Program-made: the position numbers and the translations under genes | Assembly: GCA_947488155.1 (NCBI GenBank) | Contig: CANKYK010000002.1 | Coordinates: forward strand, 316,001 to 380,000 | DNA length: 64,000 bases | Direction: 5' to 3' | Source: an uncultured Erythrobacter sp. | GTDB lineage: Bacteria; Pseudomonadota; Alphaproteobacteria; Sphingomonadales; Sphingomonadaceae | In this document: in pieces, positions 1-8,469 of the stretch | How the letters are laid out: each line of letters opens with the position of its first letter | Position numbering within the stretch: the first letter of the stretch is position 1 | Notes under the pieces: model-generated | Databases searched by the model: none | Seen by the model: only the letters and a program-made list of their open reading frames with translations | What the model was told of the DNA's origin: nothing

Positions 1-267
1 CGCAGCACCGAGGATAAGCCCGCCGCAAGCAGCGCCGTTGGCGTGCAAGTTGGCGCCTATGGCACCCGCGCTAAGGCCGAGGCTGGTTGGGTCACGCTGA
101 CGCGTCAGACCAGCGTGCTCAGCGGTGTGCGTCACCGCGTCCAAAAGGGCGAGGCGGACATCGGTACGGTCTACCGTCTGCAGGCGCTGGCGGGCAATCT
201 AGCCGCTGCGCAAAAGCTCTGTAGCGATCTCAAGGCGGATGGCGTTGCCTGCCAGGTGAAGCGTTGA
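1..267 (+). CDS. SPOR-domain protein, C-terminal fragment
   Basis: The reading frame is open from the first base of the window and ends at a TGA at 265-267, so the 5' part lies outside; an internal GTG at 43 is unlikely to be the start. The visible end contains a SPOR-like segment: the strand VQVGAYGTRAKAEAGW and, near the C-terminus, a second region with the paired LKADGVACQVKR typical of the last SPOR strand. SPOR domains bind denuded peptidoglycan at the division septum. It lies 81 bases upstream of nagZ, another peptidoglycan gene, in the same direction. The N-terminal anchor that this family usually has cannot be seen here. Confidence 0.8.
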   Translation, partial: RSTEDKPAASSAVGVQVGAYGTRAKAEAGWVTLTRQTSVLSGVRHRVQKGEADIGTVYRLQALAGNLAAAQKLCSDLKADGVACQVKR

Positions 268-348
268 GGCGACAGGTCCAGCCACTTTTCCCCACGGATC
301 AGGGTTACCACGCTTGATTGAACCGGGCGCGCCTGCAAGGTTTCGCCA

Positions 349-1368
349 ATGACACCGGCCATCTTTGGACTTTCTGGCCCCGCGCTAACCGAGGAGGAAC
401 GCGCCTTCTTTAAGGAGGCCGATCCGGCGGGCTACATCCTGTTTGGCCGAAATTGCGACAATGCAGAGCAGCTGCGCGCGTTGACGGATGATCTGCGCAG
501 TCTGCATGGCCGTGACCGCTTGCTGGTCTCTATCGATCAAGAGGGCGGCCGGGTTGCTCGGCTGCGTCCACCGCAATGGGCGCATTATCCCGCAGGCGAG
601 GCGTTCGACAGGCTCTATCAAATTGCACCTGCCAGTGCGATCGAAGCCGCTCGGGCAAACGCCCATGCGATGGCGCTGGAACTGTCGGCAATGGGCATTA
701 CGGTCACCTATCACCCACCGCTCGATGTTCGCCAACCGGGAACAACCGATGCGATCGGAGACCGCGCTTTGGGCAGTGACCCCGTACAGGTTGCCGCTTT
801 GGGACGTGCGACGCTTGATGGCCTGACTACTGGCGGAGTTGCTGGTTGTATCAAGCATATGCCAGGTCACGGCCGAGCAACTGTGGATTCGCACAAGGAA
901 ATGCCGCGAGTGGATGCCAGCGCAGAGGAATTGGAGAGCGACATTGCTCCATTTCGGACGCTTAATTCTGCTCCGATGGGGATGACGGCGCACCTGCTAT
1001 TCCCGGCCTGGGATGCAGACAATCCGGCTACGTTGTCCTCCAAAGTGATTGCCGAGATCATTCGCGGGGCTATTGGCTTTGACGGCCTGCTGCTGACCGA
1101 TGATATAGATATGGAAGCGCTGGAGGGTACGATCCCAGAGCGCTCGGCCAAGGCGCATGCTGCGGGCTGCGACATTATCCTCAATTGCTGGGGCAAGATG
1201 GATGATATGCTCGGTATAGCTGAGGTTCTGCCTGCCATGTCTGAAGCGACGGCGGCGCGGCTCCATCGCGCGCTGGAAAGCACTCAGGTGCGTGATGACT
1301 TGGGCGAGGCGTCCGACCTGCTCGCAAAACGCGATGCTCTGCTGAACATTGCGGCGGCAGCGGCATGA
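349..1368 (+). CDS. nagZ: Beta-N-acetylhexosaminidase NagZ (GH3)
   Basis: A 339-residue cytoplasmic glycoside hydrolase family 3 enzyme that removes N-acetylglucosamine from anhydromuropeptides during peptidoglycan recycling. Visible family motifs are IDQEGGRV at about 62-69, KHMPGHG at 169-175 followed by DSH at 180-182 (the His-Asp acid/base loop of NagZ), and LTDDIDM at 250-256, which carries the nucleophile Asp. Length matches single-domain proteobacterial NagZ. The ATG at 349 follows AAGG. Its stop codon overlaps the scpA start (ATGA), so the two are probably coupled; this SPOR-nagZ-scpAB-tatABC order is common in alphaproteobacteria. Confidence 0.95.
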   Translation: MTPAIFGLSGPALTEEERAFFKEADPAGYILFGRNCDNAEQLRALTDDLRSLHGRDRLLVSIDQEGGRVARLRPPQWAHYPAGEAFDRLYQIAPASAIEAARANAHAMALELSAMGITVTYHPPLDVRQPGTTDAIGDRALGSDPVQVAALGRATLDGLTTGGVAGCIKHMPGHGRATVDSHKEMPRVDASAEELESDIAPFRTLNSAPMGMTAHLLFPAWDADNPATLSSKVIAEIIRGAIGFDGLLLTDDIDMEALEGTIPERSAKAHAAGCDIILNCWGKMDDMLGIAEVLPAMSEATAARLHRALESTQVRDDLGEASDLLAKRDALLNIAAAAA

Positions 1369-2228
1369 GCGCTGATGGCTTCATGCTCGAGGGCGGCAGC
1401 GGCGAAAAGCCGGAGCCAGGCAGTGTGAGCAGCGCTGGCGAAGCGCATTGGGGTGATCCCGATGGCGCGGCGTCCGAAAAGAGCGAGCGTGAGAAGGCGC
1501 TTTATCTAGAGCTTGATGGTTGGGAAGGGCCGCTCGATCTCTTGCTGGACCTTGCGCGCCGGCAAAAAGTTGACCTCAGGCAAATCTCCATCCTGGCGCT
1601 GGTCGATCAATACCTCACCTATGTTGAGGAGGCGGAGGCCATGCGGCTTGAGCTGGCCGCCGATTATCTCGTGATGGCGGCGTGGCTGGCGTATCTCAAA
1701 TCCGCGCTGCTGTTGCCCAAGGATGAGCAGGAAGACCCAAGTCCAGAAGAGCTGGCGATGCGTCTGCAATTGCGGCTTCAGCGTTTGGGCGCGATGCGCG
1801 AGGCCGCAGCCCGTTTGATGGGGCGCGACCGGATTGGACGTGACATCTTTACGCGCGGCGCACCAGAGGGATTGCGGATCGATCGCAAGACGCAGTGGAA
1901 GTGCGACAGTTTCTCACTGATCCAGGCATACGGCCAGGTGAAAGCTCGCACTGCTCCGCGTATTTATCATGTCTCTGATCGCCCGGTTATGACGCTCGAC
2001 AGCGCGCTGGAGCGGGTCTCTTCCATGCTGGGCGTCACGCTTGATTGGATGGAAATTCGCGACTTCCTGCCGCCACATGCAGAGCCGAAACTGCGCAAGT
2101 CTGCGCTCGCCTCCAGCTTCGTCGCTGCGCTTGAGCTAGCGCGGCTGGGCCGGGCAGAGCTGTCTCAGGAAGAGGCCTACGGCGCGCTCCGCATTCGCCG
2201 CCTGCGAGAGAAAGTGAGCGCGCAGTGA
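1365..2228 (+). CDS. scpA: Segregation and condensation protein ScpA (kleisin)
   Basis: 287 residues. The kleisin subunit that bridges the SMC heads in the bacterial condensin complex. After an acidic, low-complexity N-terminus of about 45 residues comes the family signature EGPLDLLLDLARRQKVDL (about 54-71), followed by the helical AADYLVMAAWLAYLKSALLLP segment typical of ScpA and a C-terminal winged-helix region. Overlaps nagZ by 4 bases at its start and scpB by 4 bases at its end, which suggests stoichiometric translation with ScpB. The N-terminal extension is longer than in Bacillus ScpA, so a downstream start is conceivable, but the ATGA overlap supports this one. Confidence 0.93.
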   Translation: MSADGFMLEGGSGEKPEPGSVSSAGEAHWGDPDGAASEKSEREKALYLELDGWEGPLDLLLDLARRQKVDLRQISILALVDQYLTYVEEAEAMRLELAADYLVMAAWLAYLKSALLLPKDEQEDPSPEELAMRLQLRLQRLGAMREAAARLMGRDRIGRDIFTRGAPEGLRIDRKTQWKCDSFSLIQAYGQVKARTAPRIYHVSDRPVMTLDSALERVSSMLGVTLDWMEIRDFLPPHAEPKLRKSALASSFVAALELARLGRAELSQEEAYGALRIRRLREKVSAQ

Positions 2229-2950
2229 GCGAAGGGCCGAGCGAGATCGCGCGCAGCCTAGAGGCGACGTTGTTTGCCTCTGAAGAGCCAATGAGCATTG
2301 AGGCATTGGGCACGCATCTGGGCGGGATGAGCAATTCCGATGTGCGCGATGGACTAAAAGAACTGAGCGAGTTTTACGAAAAACGCGGCGTCCATCTGGT
2401 GGAGCGCGGCAAGCGTTGGCATTTTGAAACCGCACCGGACCTTGCGCATTTGCTGCGTAGAGAGCGTGAGCAAGTGCGCCGTTTGAGCCGCGCCGCTACC
2501 GAAGTGCTTGCCATTATCGCCTATCATGAGCCGGTTAGCCGAGCTGATATCGAATCCATTCGCGGGGTTCAGACCGCCAAGGGCACGCTCGATGTGCTGA
2601 TGGAGGCGGGTTGGATCAGGCTGGCTGGCCGCCGCGATGTGCCAGGCCGCCCGGTTATTTATGCGACAACGCCGGAATTTCTCGATCACTTTGGGCTAAG
2701 CTCGCGCCGCGACTTGCCGGGCATTGACGAGCTGAAGGCCGCTGGCCTGCTCGACCCGGTTGATGATGCGCTGGAAGAGGCGATGAGCCCGGACACTGGC
2801 GATACAGACGAGGCGGAAGTATCGGGCAGCGATGCCGTGTCTGAGGAGCAAGACGAGGCAGATGCGGAGATCTCAAACGCTGTTGAAACCTCAGAAAACT
2901 CCGGCTCGGCTGATGCCGATACCAACTCTCCGCCGCATGCATTGGATTAG
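2225..2950 (+). CDS. scpB: Segregation and condensation protein ScpB
   Basis: 241 residues, starting at a GTG that overlaps the scpA stop. ScpB forms a homodimer of two winged-helix domains that binds ScpA in the SMC-ScpAB complex. The core has the recognisable [20 protein letters not shown] and the [24 protein letters not shown] region of the second winged helix. After about residue 185 the chain becomes an acidic, low-complexity tail rich in Glu, Asp and Ser, a common end in alphaproteobacterial ScpB. It is followed 68 bases later by tatA in the same direction. Confidence 0.93.
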   Translation: MSEGPSEIARSLEATLFASEEPMSIEALGTHLGGMSNSDVRDGLKELSEFYEKRGVHLVERGKRWHFETAPDLAHLLRREREQVRRLSRAATEVLAIIAYHEPVSRADIESIRGVQTAKGTLDVLMEAGWIRLAGRRDVPGRPVIYATTPEFLDHFGLSSRRDLPGIDELKAAGLLDPVDDALEEAMSPDTGDTDEAEVSGSDAVSEEQDEADAEISNAVETSENSGSADADTNSPPHALD

Positions 2951-3018
2951 CGACTGGCGCCGCGCCGTCATCGCGCCTATATTGGCGTTCTAGGTTAAGC
3001 AGAGAAAGTCATTCCCCC

Positions 3019-3270
3019 ATGGGTTTTAGTGTCTGGCAAATCGCCATCGTCGCCGTCGTGGTCCTCATCCTGTTTGGGCGAGGCCGCATTTCAGAAATGA
3101 TGGGCGACTTCGGCAAAGGCATCTCCAGCTTTAAAAAGGGCATGAGCGAAGATGTCGACGCCCCTGCGGCCAAGCCATCGGAGCCGGCCGGGCAAATTGA
3201 ACCGCCCGCGGACAAGAGCGCGGCGACGAGCGAGACCGCATCTGCAGAGCAGAAAGACGCGTCCAAGTAA
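3019..3270 (+). CDS. tatA: Sec-independent translocase protein TatA
   Basis: 83 residues. The pore-forming subunit of the twin-arginine translocase. It has a single N-terminal membrane helix (about residues 4-19), the hinge FGRGR, then the amphipathic helix [19 protein letters not shown], which is the standard TatA layout. The C-terminal half is a Pro/Ala/Glu-rich tail. Followed 40 bases later by tatB and then tatC, giving a complete tatABC operon. The ATG at 3019 is preceded by a purine-rich AGAGAAAG. Confidence 0.95.
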   Translation: MGFSVWQIAIVAVVVLILFGRGRISEMMGDFGKGISSFKKGMSEDVDAPAAKPSEPAGQIEPPADKSAATSETASAEQKDASK

Positions 3271-3310
3271 CCTCTGAACAGAGAGCGGCATTGCGCCGGA
3301 CCAGCTAAAT

Positions 3311-3883
3311 ATGTTCGATTTAGGCGCCGCAGAATTGCTGGTCATCGTGATTGTCGCGGTGATCGTGATCGGGCCAAAGGATTTGCCTTTGGCTATGCGC
3401 ACGGCTGGCCGCTGGATTGGCAAGGTCCGCAAGGTTTCCTCGCATTTTCGCACAGGCATTGATGCGATGGTGCGCGAAGCCGATCTGGAGGACATGGAAA
3501 AGAAGTGGCAGGCGCAGAACGAAGAGATCATGAAGCGCCAGTCTGGCTCGGCAGAAGCCGCCGTTGGTGAGCCGGTGATGACTGGCCCTCCGCCTGTTGC
3601 ACCGAAAGCCCAGGCGCCCGAAGTGGCGACGTCCGTAGCGCCCAAACCTGCCACGGCTGAAGCAAAGGCGACCGCGAAACCTAAGGTAAGCGCGAGCAGC
3701 CAGTCAGCGGCCAAGGCGGCGAAGAAGGCGGATGGTGCTGCCGAAGCTGAGGCGAAAGAGCCGGAGTTGCCGCTTGCTGCGCGACCGAAACCCAAAGCTA
3801 AGAAGACCGCAAAGAAGCCTGAAGTCGCTTCGAAAAGCACATCTAAGGCCAAGCCAAAACCTTCGTCAAAGAGCAAGGGCTAG
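3311..3883 (+). CDS. tatB: Sec-independent translocase protein TatB
   Basis: 190 residues. TatB forms the substrate receptor with TatC. The N-terminus MFDLGAAELLVIVIVAVIVI is a membrane helix with the conserved Glu at position 8, followed by GPKDLP and a long amphipathic helix (about 25-75). From about residue 85 the protein is an extended Lys/Ala/Pro-rich tail, longer and more basic than in E. coli. It lies between tatA and tatC; the gap to tatC is 9 bases. Confidence 0.95.
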   Translation: MFDLGAAELLVIVIVAVIVIGPKDLPLAMRTAGRWIGKVRKVSSHFRTGIDAMVREADLEDMEKKWQAQNEEIMKRQSGSAEAAVGEPVMTGPPPVAPKAQAPEVATSVAPKPATAEAKATAKPKVSASSQSAAKAAKKADGAAEAEAKEPELPLAARPKPKAKKTAKKPEVASKSTSKAKPKPSSKSKG

Positions 3884-3892
3884 AGATCGGCA

Positions 3893-4780
3893 ATGGCTCT
3901 GGGCATAAGAGATATCGACGAGACGCAGGCACCGTTGCTTGATCATTTGATCGAACTGCGCAGCCGCCTGGTGCGCTCGGTCATTGCGCTGACCCTGGCG
4001 TTTTGCGTCTGCTTCTATTTCGCAGACGAGATTTTGGGTTTCTTGATTCAGCCTCTGAAAGACGCTTTTCCTGAAGGCGAGGGCCAGCTGATTTTTACCA
4101 AGCTCTATGAAGTGTTCTTCGTAGAGTTGAAGGTCGCTCTATTTGCCGGATTTTTCATCAGCTTCCCGGTGATTGCGAACCAATTGTGGGCCTTCATCGC
4201 GCCGGGTCTCTACGCGAAAGAAAAGAAGGCGTTTCTGCCGTTTCTACTGGCAACGCCGGTGCTGTTCTTAGCGGGAGGTTCGCTGGCGTATTTTATTGTT
4301 ATGCCAACGGCGTTTCGGTGGTTTCTGACCTTTGAGGGCGAAGCTGGCGGTCTCAATATTGAGGCTCTACCCGCTGCTGGTGACTATCTCAGCCTGGTGA
4401 TGCAGTTCATTCTCGCCTTTGGGATGAGCTTTCTGCTGCCGGTCTTGCTGCTGCTGCTGAACCGGGCAGGCATTGTCACGCGGGCGCAATTCGTTGCCGC
4501 TCGCCGCTATGTGATTGTTGGCGTTGTGGCGCTTGCTGCAGTGGTGACGCCCCCTGATCCCGGCTCACAGGTGATCCTGGCCGTGCCTCTGTTGTTGCTG
4601 TTCGAAGGATCGCTTGTGCTGATGCGTTTGCAAGAGCGCGGGCGAGGCAATGATGAAAGTGCCGAGGGCGATGATGCGGATGCGTCGGACGAAGGAAGCA
4701 TTGTGGAGGACGGAGACGTGTCTGCAGCTGCTTTAGGGGGAGATGACGATGAGGCTGTTGGTCGTAGCGATTTGGGTTAG
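3893..4780 (+). CDS. tatC: Sec-independent translocase protein TatC
   Basis: 295 residues. The polytopic receptor core of the Tat system that binds twin-arginine signal peptides. The cytoplasmic N-terminus holds LLDHLIELRSRL (about 15-26), a hallmark of TatC, and about six membrane helices follow, with the conserved FxKLYE-like segment FTKLYEVFFVELK. The C-terminal 50 residues form an unusually acidic cytoplasmic tail. It is the last gene of tatABC; I see no clear intrinsic terminator directly after it. Confidence 0.96.
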   Translation: MALGIRDIDETQAPLLDHLIELRSRLVRSVIALTLAFCVCFYFADEILGFLIQPLKDAFPEGEGQLIFTKLYEVFFVELKVALFAGFFISFPVIANQLWAFIAPGLYAKEKKAFLPFLLATPVLFLAGGSLAYFIVMPTAFRWFLTFEGEAGGLNIEALPAAGDYLSLVMQFILAFGMSFLLPVLLLLLNRAGIVTRAQFVAARRYVIVGVVALAAVVTPPDPGSQVILAVPLLLLFEGSLVLMRLQERGRGNDESAEGDDADASDEGSIVEDGDVSAAALGGDDDEAVGRSDLG

Positions 4781-5108
4781 GCCTAGAGCTTCCGCTGAGG
4801 TCGGCGCTTTGCCACCCACCAACACTGGCAAGTCTTGGTTCTTTGGCTAGCACATCAATAGCGGACGAGAATTTGATCTAAGCGTAGTCCGGCCGAGGGC
4901 TTTAAGTGAGATAGTTTTCGCGCCCTATGAAGGTCGGTGGAAAAAGAAAAGCTGCGGCGCATTGGTGCTATCGTTCCAAGCATATAGGCAGATTTGCTGG
5001 CGAGCACGCCTCAACATCCCGATCCTTCAAAGCATCAATTGCATTGACGGGCCTAAACCTGTGGTGGGCGTGCGGCCATCGCCCCACCGATTGATCTCCC
5101 AAAAGGTC
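4781..5108. other. Intergenic region after tatC, no gene seen
   Basis: About 330 bases between the tat operon and the convergent small gene at 5163-5381. I find no convincing open reading frame or RNA gene. One imperfect hairpin, GGTGGGCG at 5063-5070 with CGCCCCACC at 5080-5088, lies at its right end. It lacks a following T-run on either strand, so it is only a weak terminator candidate for tatABC. Confidence 0.5.
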
Positions 5109-5136
5109 AAAAAAACGGGGCCCCGAAGGACCCCGT
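5109..5136 (-). terminator. Intrinsic terminator with UUCG tetraloop
   Basis: Read on the minus strand, ACGGGGTCC pairs with GGGCCCCGT across a TTCG loop closed by C-G. This gives a 9-pair stem with one G-U pair (5115-5136), followed directly by six to seven T residues (5109-5115). This is a textbook intrinsic terminator for the small gene that ends at 5163. Confidence 0.93.
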
Positions 5137-5162
5137 AATTCTTATTGACAGTGTTTCGCGTC

Positions 5163-5381
5163 TTAGGCGCTGACGGGATCGTCGTCGCCGTCTGCAGCGA
5201 TCACGATGCCCGCAATGACAGCTGCTGCTGCCAGAAGTGCAATAATGATGCCCGAGCCGCCTTCGAGTTCGCTTTCGCCTTCGACTGGAGCAGCCGAACG
5301 GTCAAATGCGGCTTCTGCGATAGCCGGGGTTGCTGCGAGCGAAACTGCTGCTGTTGCAGCGGCAAGCGTACGGAATTTCAT
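5163..5381 (-). CDS. Small exported single-span membrane protein, unknown function
   Basis: 72 residues from an ATG at 5381, preceded by AGGAG seven bases upstream; a TTG one codon earlier is less likely. The product has a Sec signal peptide (KFRTLAAATAAVSLAATPAIAEA), a short Ser/Glu/Gly segment, and a second hydrophobic helix (IIIALLAAAAVIAGIVIAA). It ends in an acidic tail DGDDDPVSA. I recall similar small proteins in sphingomonads but no assigned role. The very strong terminator and good ribosome binding site suggest a well-expressed monocistronic gene. It might sit in the inner membrane with the acidic tail in the cytoplasm; that topology is inferred. Confidence 0.8.
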   Translation of the reverse strand: MKFRTLAAATAAVSLAATPAIAEAAFDRSAAPVEGESELEGGSGIIIALLAAAAVIAGIVIAADGDDDPVSA

Positions 5382-5778
5382 CAATATTCTCCTGATTGAT
5401 TTTTTTGAATTCAGAATTCGTTGGTTAATTAGGCGATCAATTTCTTCATGGCAACCCTAATCTTCAATGTAGCGCAGCCAAAACGGTCCTTAAAATCCTT
5501 TTTTATCAGAGGTGTAGCGAAACAGCCTGCAACATGATGCATTTTTGACGCACTTTTGAGTGCGGAAAATGCTGCAACTGCTCACTAAGTCACTCTTCAA
5601 ATAGCACGCGAGCACCGAATCGGTTCTCACCCCTCGCAGCTCAACTCGAACATACGCAGGATCACTTAATACTTTATTCAGAGCAGGGTATCCGTGTGCT
5701 TCGAACAATTCACTTTGTGATCAATCAGACAATGGCCCTGTGATGCGCCACGCGCAACCACGCAGAGGCCGCGTGGGC
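5382..5778. other. Intergenic region with upstream signals of the small gene and a long hairpin
   Basis: About 400 bases between the small gene and the amidohydrolase, both on the minus strand. The right part contains a 34-base imperfect hairpin at 5539-5572: an outer 7-pair stem GCATTTT/AAAATGC and an inner perfect 6-pair stem CGCACT/AGTGCG with a 4-base loop. The left part is AT-rich (5385-5450) and probably holds the promoter of the small gene. A 72-codon frame at 5490-5708 on the minus strand lacks family resemblance and was not called. Confidence 0.5.
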
Positions 5779-7443
5779 TTAGCGCGCGACGACTTGCTCG
5801 CCGCCAACCCATACTTCGCTGATTTGGGTTGCGCGGATGTCTTCGGGTGAGGCCAGCATCGGATCACGGTCGACCAACAAGAAGTCGGCACGCTCACCGG
5901 GTATCAAGCGTCCAAAGCGCCCATCGGCAAATCCGGCAAAGGCGGCATCCGCGGTAAAGGCTCGTAGAGCTTGCTCTCGGCTCACCGTTTCCTGCGCACG
6001 CCATCCCCCAAAGGGCTGACCATCCGCATCCGTGCGGCTGATTGCGACAGCAAGGCCGGCGAAGGCATCAGCAGGTTCCACCGGAGCGTCAGATCCAAAG
6101 GCCAGGCGCCCTCCAACATTCAGCACGCTGCGCCAGGCATAGGCACCGCCGAGACGCTCTGGTCCCAACCGCGCCTCTGCCATCAAGCGGTCAGAGGTTT
6201 GGTGCAGCGGCTGCATTGAGGCGACGATCCCAAACTTGCCGAAGGTTGGCAGGTCAGCCGGATCAGCAATCTGGGCATGTTCGATCCGCCAGCGCCGATC
6301 ACCGGTGTAGCTTGAGTTGAGCTCTTCAATCGCCGCCAGCACATCGGAATTCGCCGCATCACCAATTGCATGGACAGCGGGCTGGAAGTTATCGAGGGCC
6401 GCGCGGCTCATCAAATTGCGCAATTGCGCCTGCGACAGCAGCGGCAGGCCGCGTGTGCCCGGCTCATCGGCATATGGTTCTTTCAGCGTTGCCCCGCGCG
6501 AACCCAAAGCGCCATCGAGATAGAGCTTGATCCCACCCATGCGCAGGCGGTCATCATACAGCCAGGGTGTTGGACCAGGCCCACCGATCAGCGACATCGT
6601 CTCAATATCGCGGGCGTAGGACATGATCCGCATCTTGAGCGTGCCATTGTCGCCTGCGCGCCGATAGGTCTGCCAGTCTTCAATCGAGGTGCCCATGTCG
6701 GCCGCAGCGGTCACGCCATTGGCGAAGAGAATTTCCTGCGCTTTGCGCAACGCCAGATCGCGGTCTTCCGGGCGGGGCGGGGGCACCACCGCATTCACCA
6801 GACTTTCCGCTGCATCGACGAAGACGCCTGCTGGTTCCTGACTGCCGGGCTTGCGGATGATCCGCCCGCCGCTGGGTGACTGCGAGGCAGCTGTTACGCT
6901 GGCGGCTTCCATTGCTTTGGTATTGGCCCAGCTCGCATGGCCATCCACTCGGCTCAGCCAGACGGGACGATCAGACACAACTGCATCCAATTCCTCGGCG
7001 GTTGGGAACCGGCCCAGGCCCCATTTCTCCTGGTTCCAGCCGCGGCCAAGGATCCATGGCCGTCCAGGATTCTCCGCGGCAAATTCTGCGATCTTTGCCA
7101 ACGCGTCTTCAAGCGAGGTGGTTTGTGACAGGTCAAGCGTCAGCGCGCCAAAGCCAACGCCCATGACGTGCAAGTGTGCATCGATCATCCCGGGCAGCAT
7201 GACCCGGCCTTCGCCGTCTACGCCAAAGTCGATGTCGCTGGGCCGCTCCTCGCCTCGCTCGACCAGATCGGTGATCTTGCCTTCCTCATCAAACACCAGT
7301 CCTACGAACCGCTTCAGTTCGCCATCTTCGCCAATGGTGATGCCATCGACATTATAAACCAACGTGTCAGCCGCAGCAGGGCTGGCGCTGAGCGCGAGAA
7401 TGGCTGTGGCAGCACCCAGCGCGGCGGTGAATTTGCGGATCAT
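5779..7443 (-). CDS. Exported amidohydrolase (YtcJ-like)
   Basis: 554 residues with a Sec signal peptide cleaved after about residue 25 (LSASPAAA-DT). The metal-binding His-x-His lies at 90-92 in GMIDAHLHVMG. Further family motifs are GVTAAADMG, the FQPAVHAIGDAAN segment with a metal ligand, and the late Asp in FGSDAPVEPADAF. These place it in the amidohydrolase superfamily group with YtcJ and NfdA; the substrate cannot be told from sequence. The ATG at 7443 follows AAGGAC. The next upstream gene on this strand, the dehydrogenase at 7453-8370, ends only 9 bases before it, so the two likely share a transcript. Confidence 0.88.
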   Translation of the reverse strand: MIRKFTAALGAATAILALSASPAAADTLVYNVDGITIGEDGELKRFVGLVFDEEGKITDLVERGEERPSDIDFGVDGEGRVMLPGMIDAHLHVMGVGFGALTLDLSQTTSLEDALAKIAEFAAENPGRPWILGRGWNQEKWGLGRFPTAEELDAVVSDRPVWLSRVDGHASWANTKAMEAASVTAASQSPSGGRIIRKPGSQEPAGVFVDAAESLVNAVVPPPRPEDRDLALRKAQEILFANGVTAAADMGTSIEDWQTYRRAGDNGTLKMRIMSYARDIETMSLIGGPGPTPWLYDDRLRMGGIKLYLDGALGSRGATLKEPYADEPGTRGLPLLSQAQLRNLMSRAALDNFQPAVHAIGDAANSDVLAAIEELNSSYTGDRRWRIEHAQIADPADLPTFGKFGIVASMQPLHQTSDRLMAEARLGPERLGGAYAWRSVLNVGGRLAFGSDAPVEPADAFAGLAVAISRTDADGQPFGGWRAQETVSREQALRAFTADAAFAGFADGRFGRLIPGERADFLLVDRDPMLASPEDIRATQISEVWVGGEQVVAR

Positions 7444-7452
7444 ATCTCTGTC

Positions 7453-8370
7453 TTAGTCCTTCTTGGCTTGCGGCAGCCGGGTGATGAGCGCGCTGGTGTC
7501 GCGGCGCCCGCCTCCTCCCGCTTGCACTTCGGCATAGAATTGATCGACCAGCGCTGTCACGGGTGAAGACAGCCCCAGGCGTTTTGCCTCGTCCAGAGCA
7601 TAGCCTAAATCCTTGCGCATCCAATCGATGGCAAAGCCGAAGTCGAAACTATCGGCCGCCATGGTGGCCCAGCGATTGTCCATTTGCCAGCTTTGCGCCG
7701 CCCCGCCAGAGATCGCTTGATAGGTCTTGCCCATATCAAGGCCAGCGGCCTCGGCCAGCCTTATGGCCTCGGACAGGCCAGCAAGTATACCGGCGATGCA
7801 CATCTGATTGGCCATCTTGGCTGTCTGCCCAGCACCAACTTCTCCGACATGGACAATGGATTTGGCGTAGCAATCCATGATCGGAGCGGCGCGGGCCAAG
7901 GCTTCTTCGCTGCCGCCACACATGATCGCGAGTTGACCGTTTTCTGCGCCAGCCTGTCCGCCCGAAACTGGGGCGTCCACGCAATCCACGTTTTTGGCCG
8001 TACAGGCCGCCGCCAGCTGCCGGGCCATATCTGCTGATACGGTCGTGTGATCGACCAGCAAAGCGCCCTCTGCAATCGCACTCAAGACGCCGGTCTCTCC
8101 AAAGGTCACGCTGGCGAGGTCTTCATCATTGCCCACGCAGGTAAAAACGATATCCGCGCTGATCGCCGCCTCTGCAGGTGATGCGGCGAAAGCGACGTCG
8201 AGGCCTTCCTTGGCCCAGACACCTTGCCACCTGGCTGCGCGTTCTGGTGAACGGTTGTACGCTCTTACTTTGTGGCCTGCGCGCGCGAGATGCCCGGTCA
8301 TAGGGCCGCCCATCACACCAAGGCCGATAAAGGCGATTGTCAGGTCCGAATTCACTTGGATTTTGCTCAT
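7453..8370 (-). CDS. NAD(P)-dependent beta-hydroxyacid dehydrogenase
   Basis: 305 residues from the ATG at 8370; an in-frame extension to 8481 would add 37 residues without family similarity. The N-terminal Rossmann motif is IAFIGLGVMGGPM (about 12-24). The substrate-binding signature DAPVSGGQAGAENGQL is at about 132-147, and the catalytic Lys is at about 185 in GQTAKMANQ. This is the 3-hydroxyisobutyrate dehydrogenase / tartronate semialdehyde reductase family. The exact substrate is open: valine catabolism (mmsB) or glyoxylate-type reduction. It is divergent from the threonine dehydratase gene, with about 100 bases between starts. Confidence 0.9.
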   Translation of the reverse strand: MSKIQVNSDLTIAFIGLGVMGGPMTGHLARAGHKVRAYNRSPERAARWQGVWAKEGLDVAFAASPAEAAISADIVFTCVGNDEDLASVTFGETGVLSAIAEGALLVDHTTVSADMARQLAAACTAKNVDCVDAPVSGGQAGAENGQLAIMCGGSEEALARAAPIMDCYAKSIVHVGEVGAGQTAKMANQMCIAGILAGLSEAIRLAEAAGLDMGKTYQAISGGAAQSWQMDNRWATMAADSFDFGFAIDWMRKDLGYALDEAKRLGLSSPVTALVDQFYAEVQAGGGGRRDTSALITRLPQAKKD

Positions 8371-8469
8371 AGGGCGAGGCAGTAATGGCAATTGCCCTAG
8401 CTGCCAATAAAGCAGATCGCGCAATTGGAATTGCCCTTCGCTCTGCAAAGGCTTACTCGCCCCGGCACT

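Noticed and set aside
5409..5421. Tandem EcoRI-like GAATTC repeats
   Set aside because: Two adjacent copies in AT-rich promoter sequence; no evidence for more than chance.
5490..5708. 72-codon minus-strand frame in the gap before the amidohydrolase
   Set aside because: No similarity, no clear ribosome binding site, cysteine-rich random-looking sequence, and it overlaps a long non-coding hairpin.
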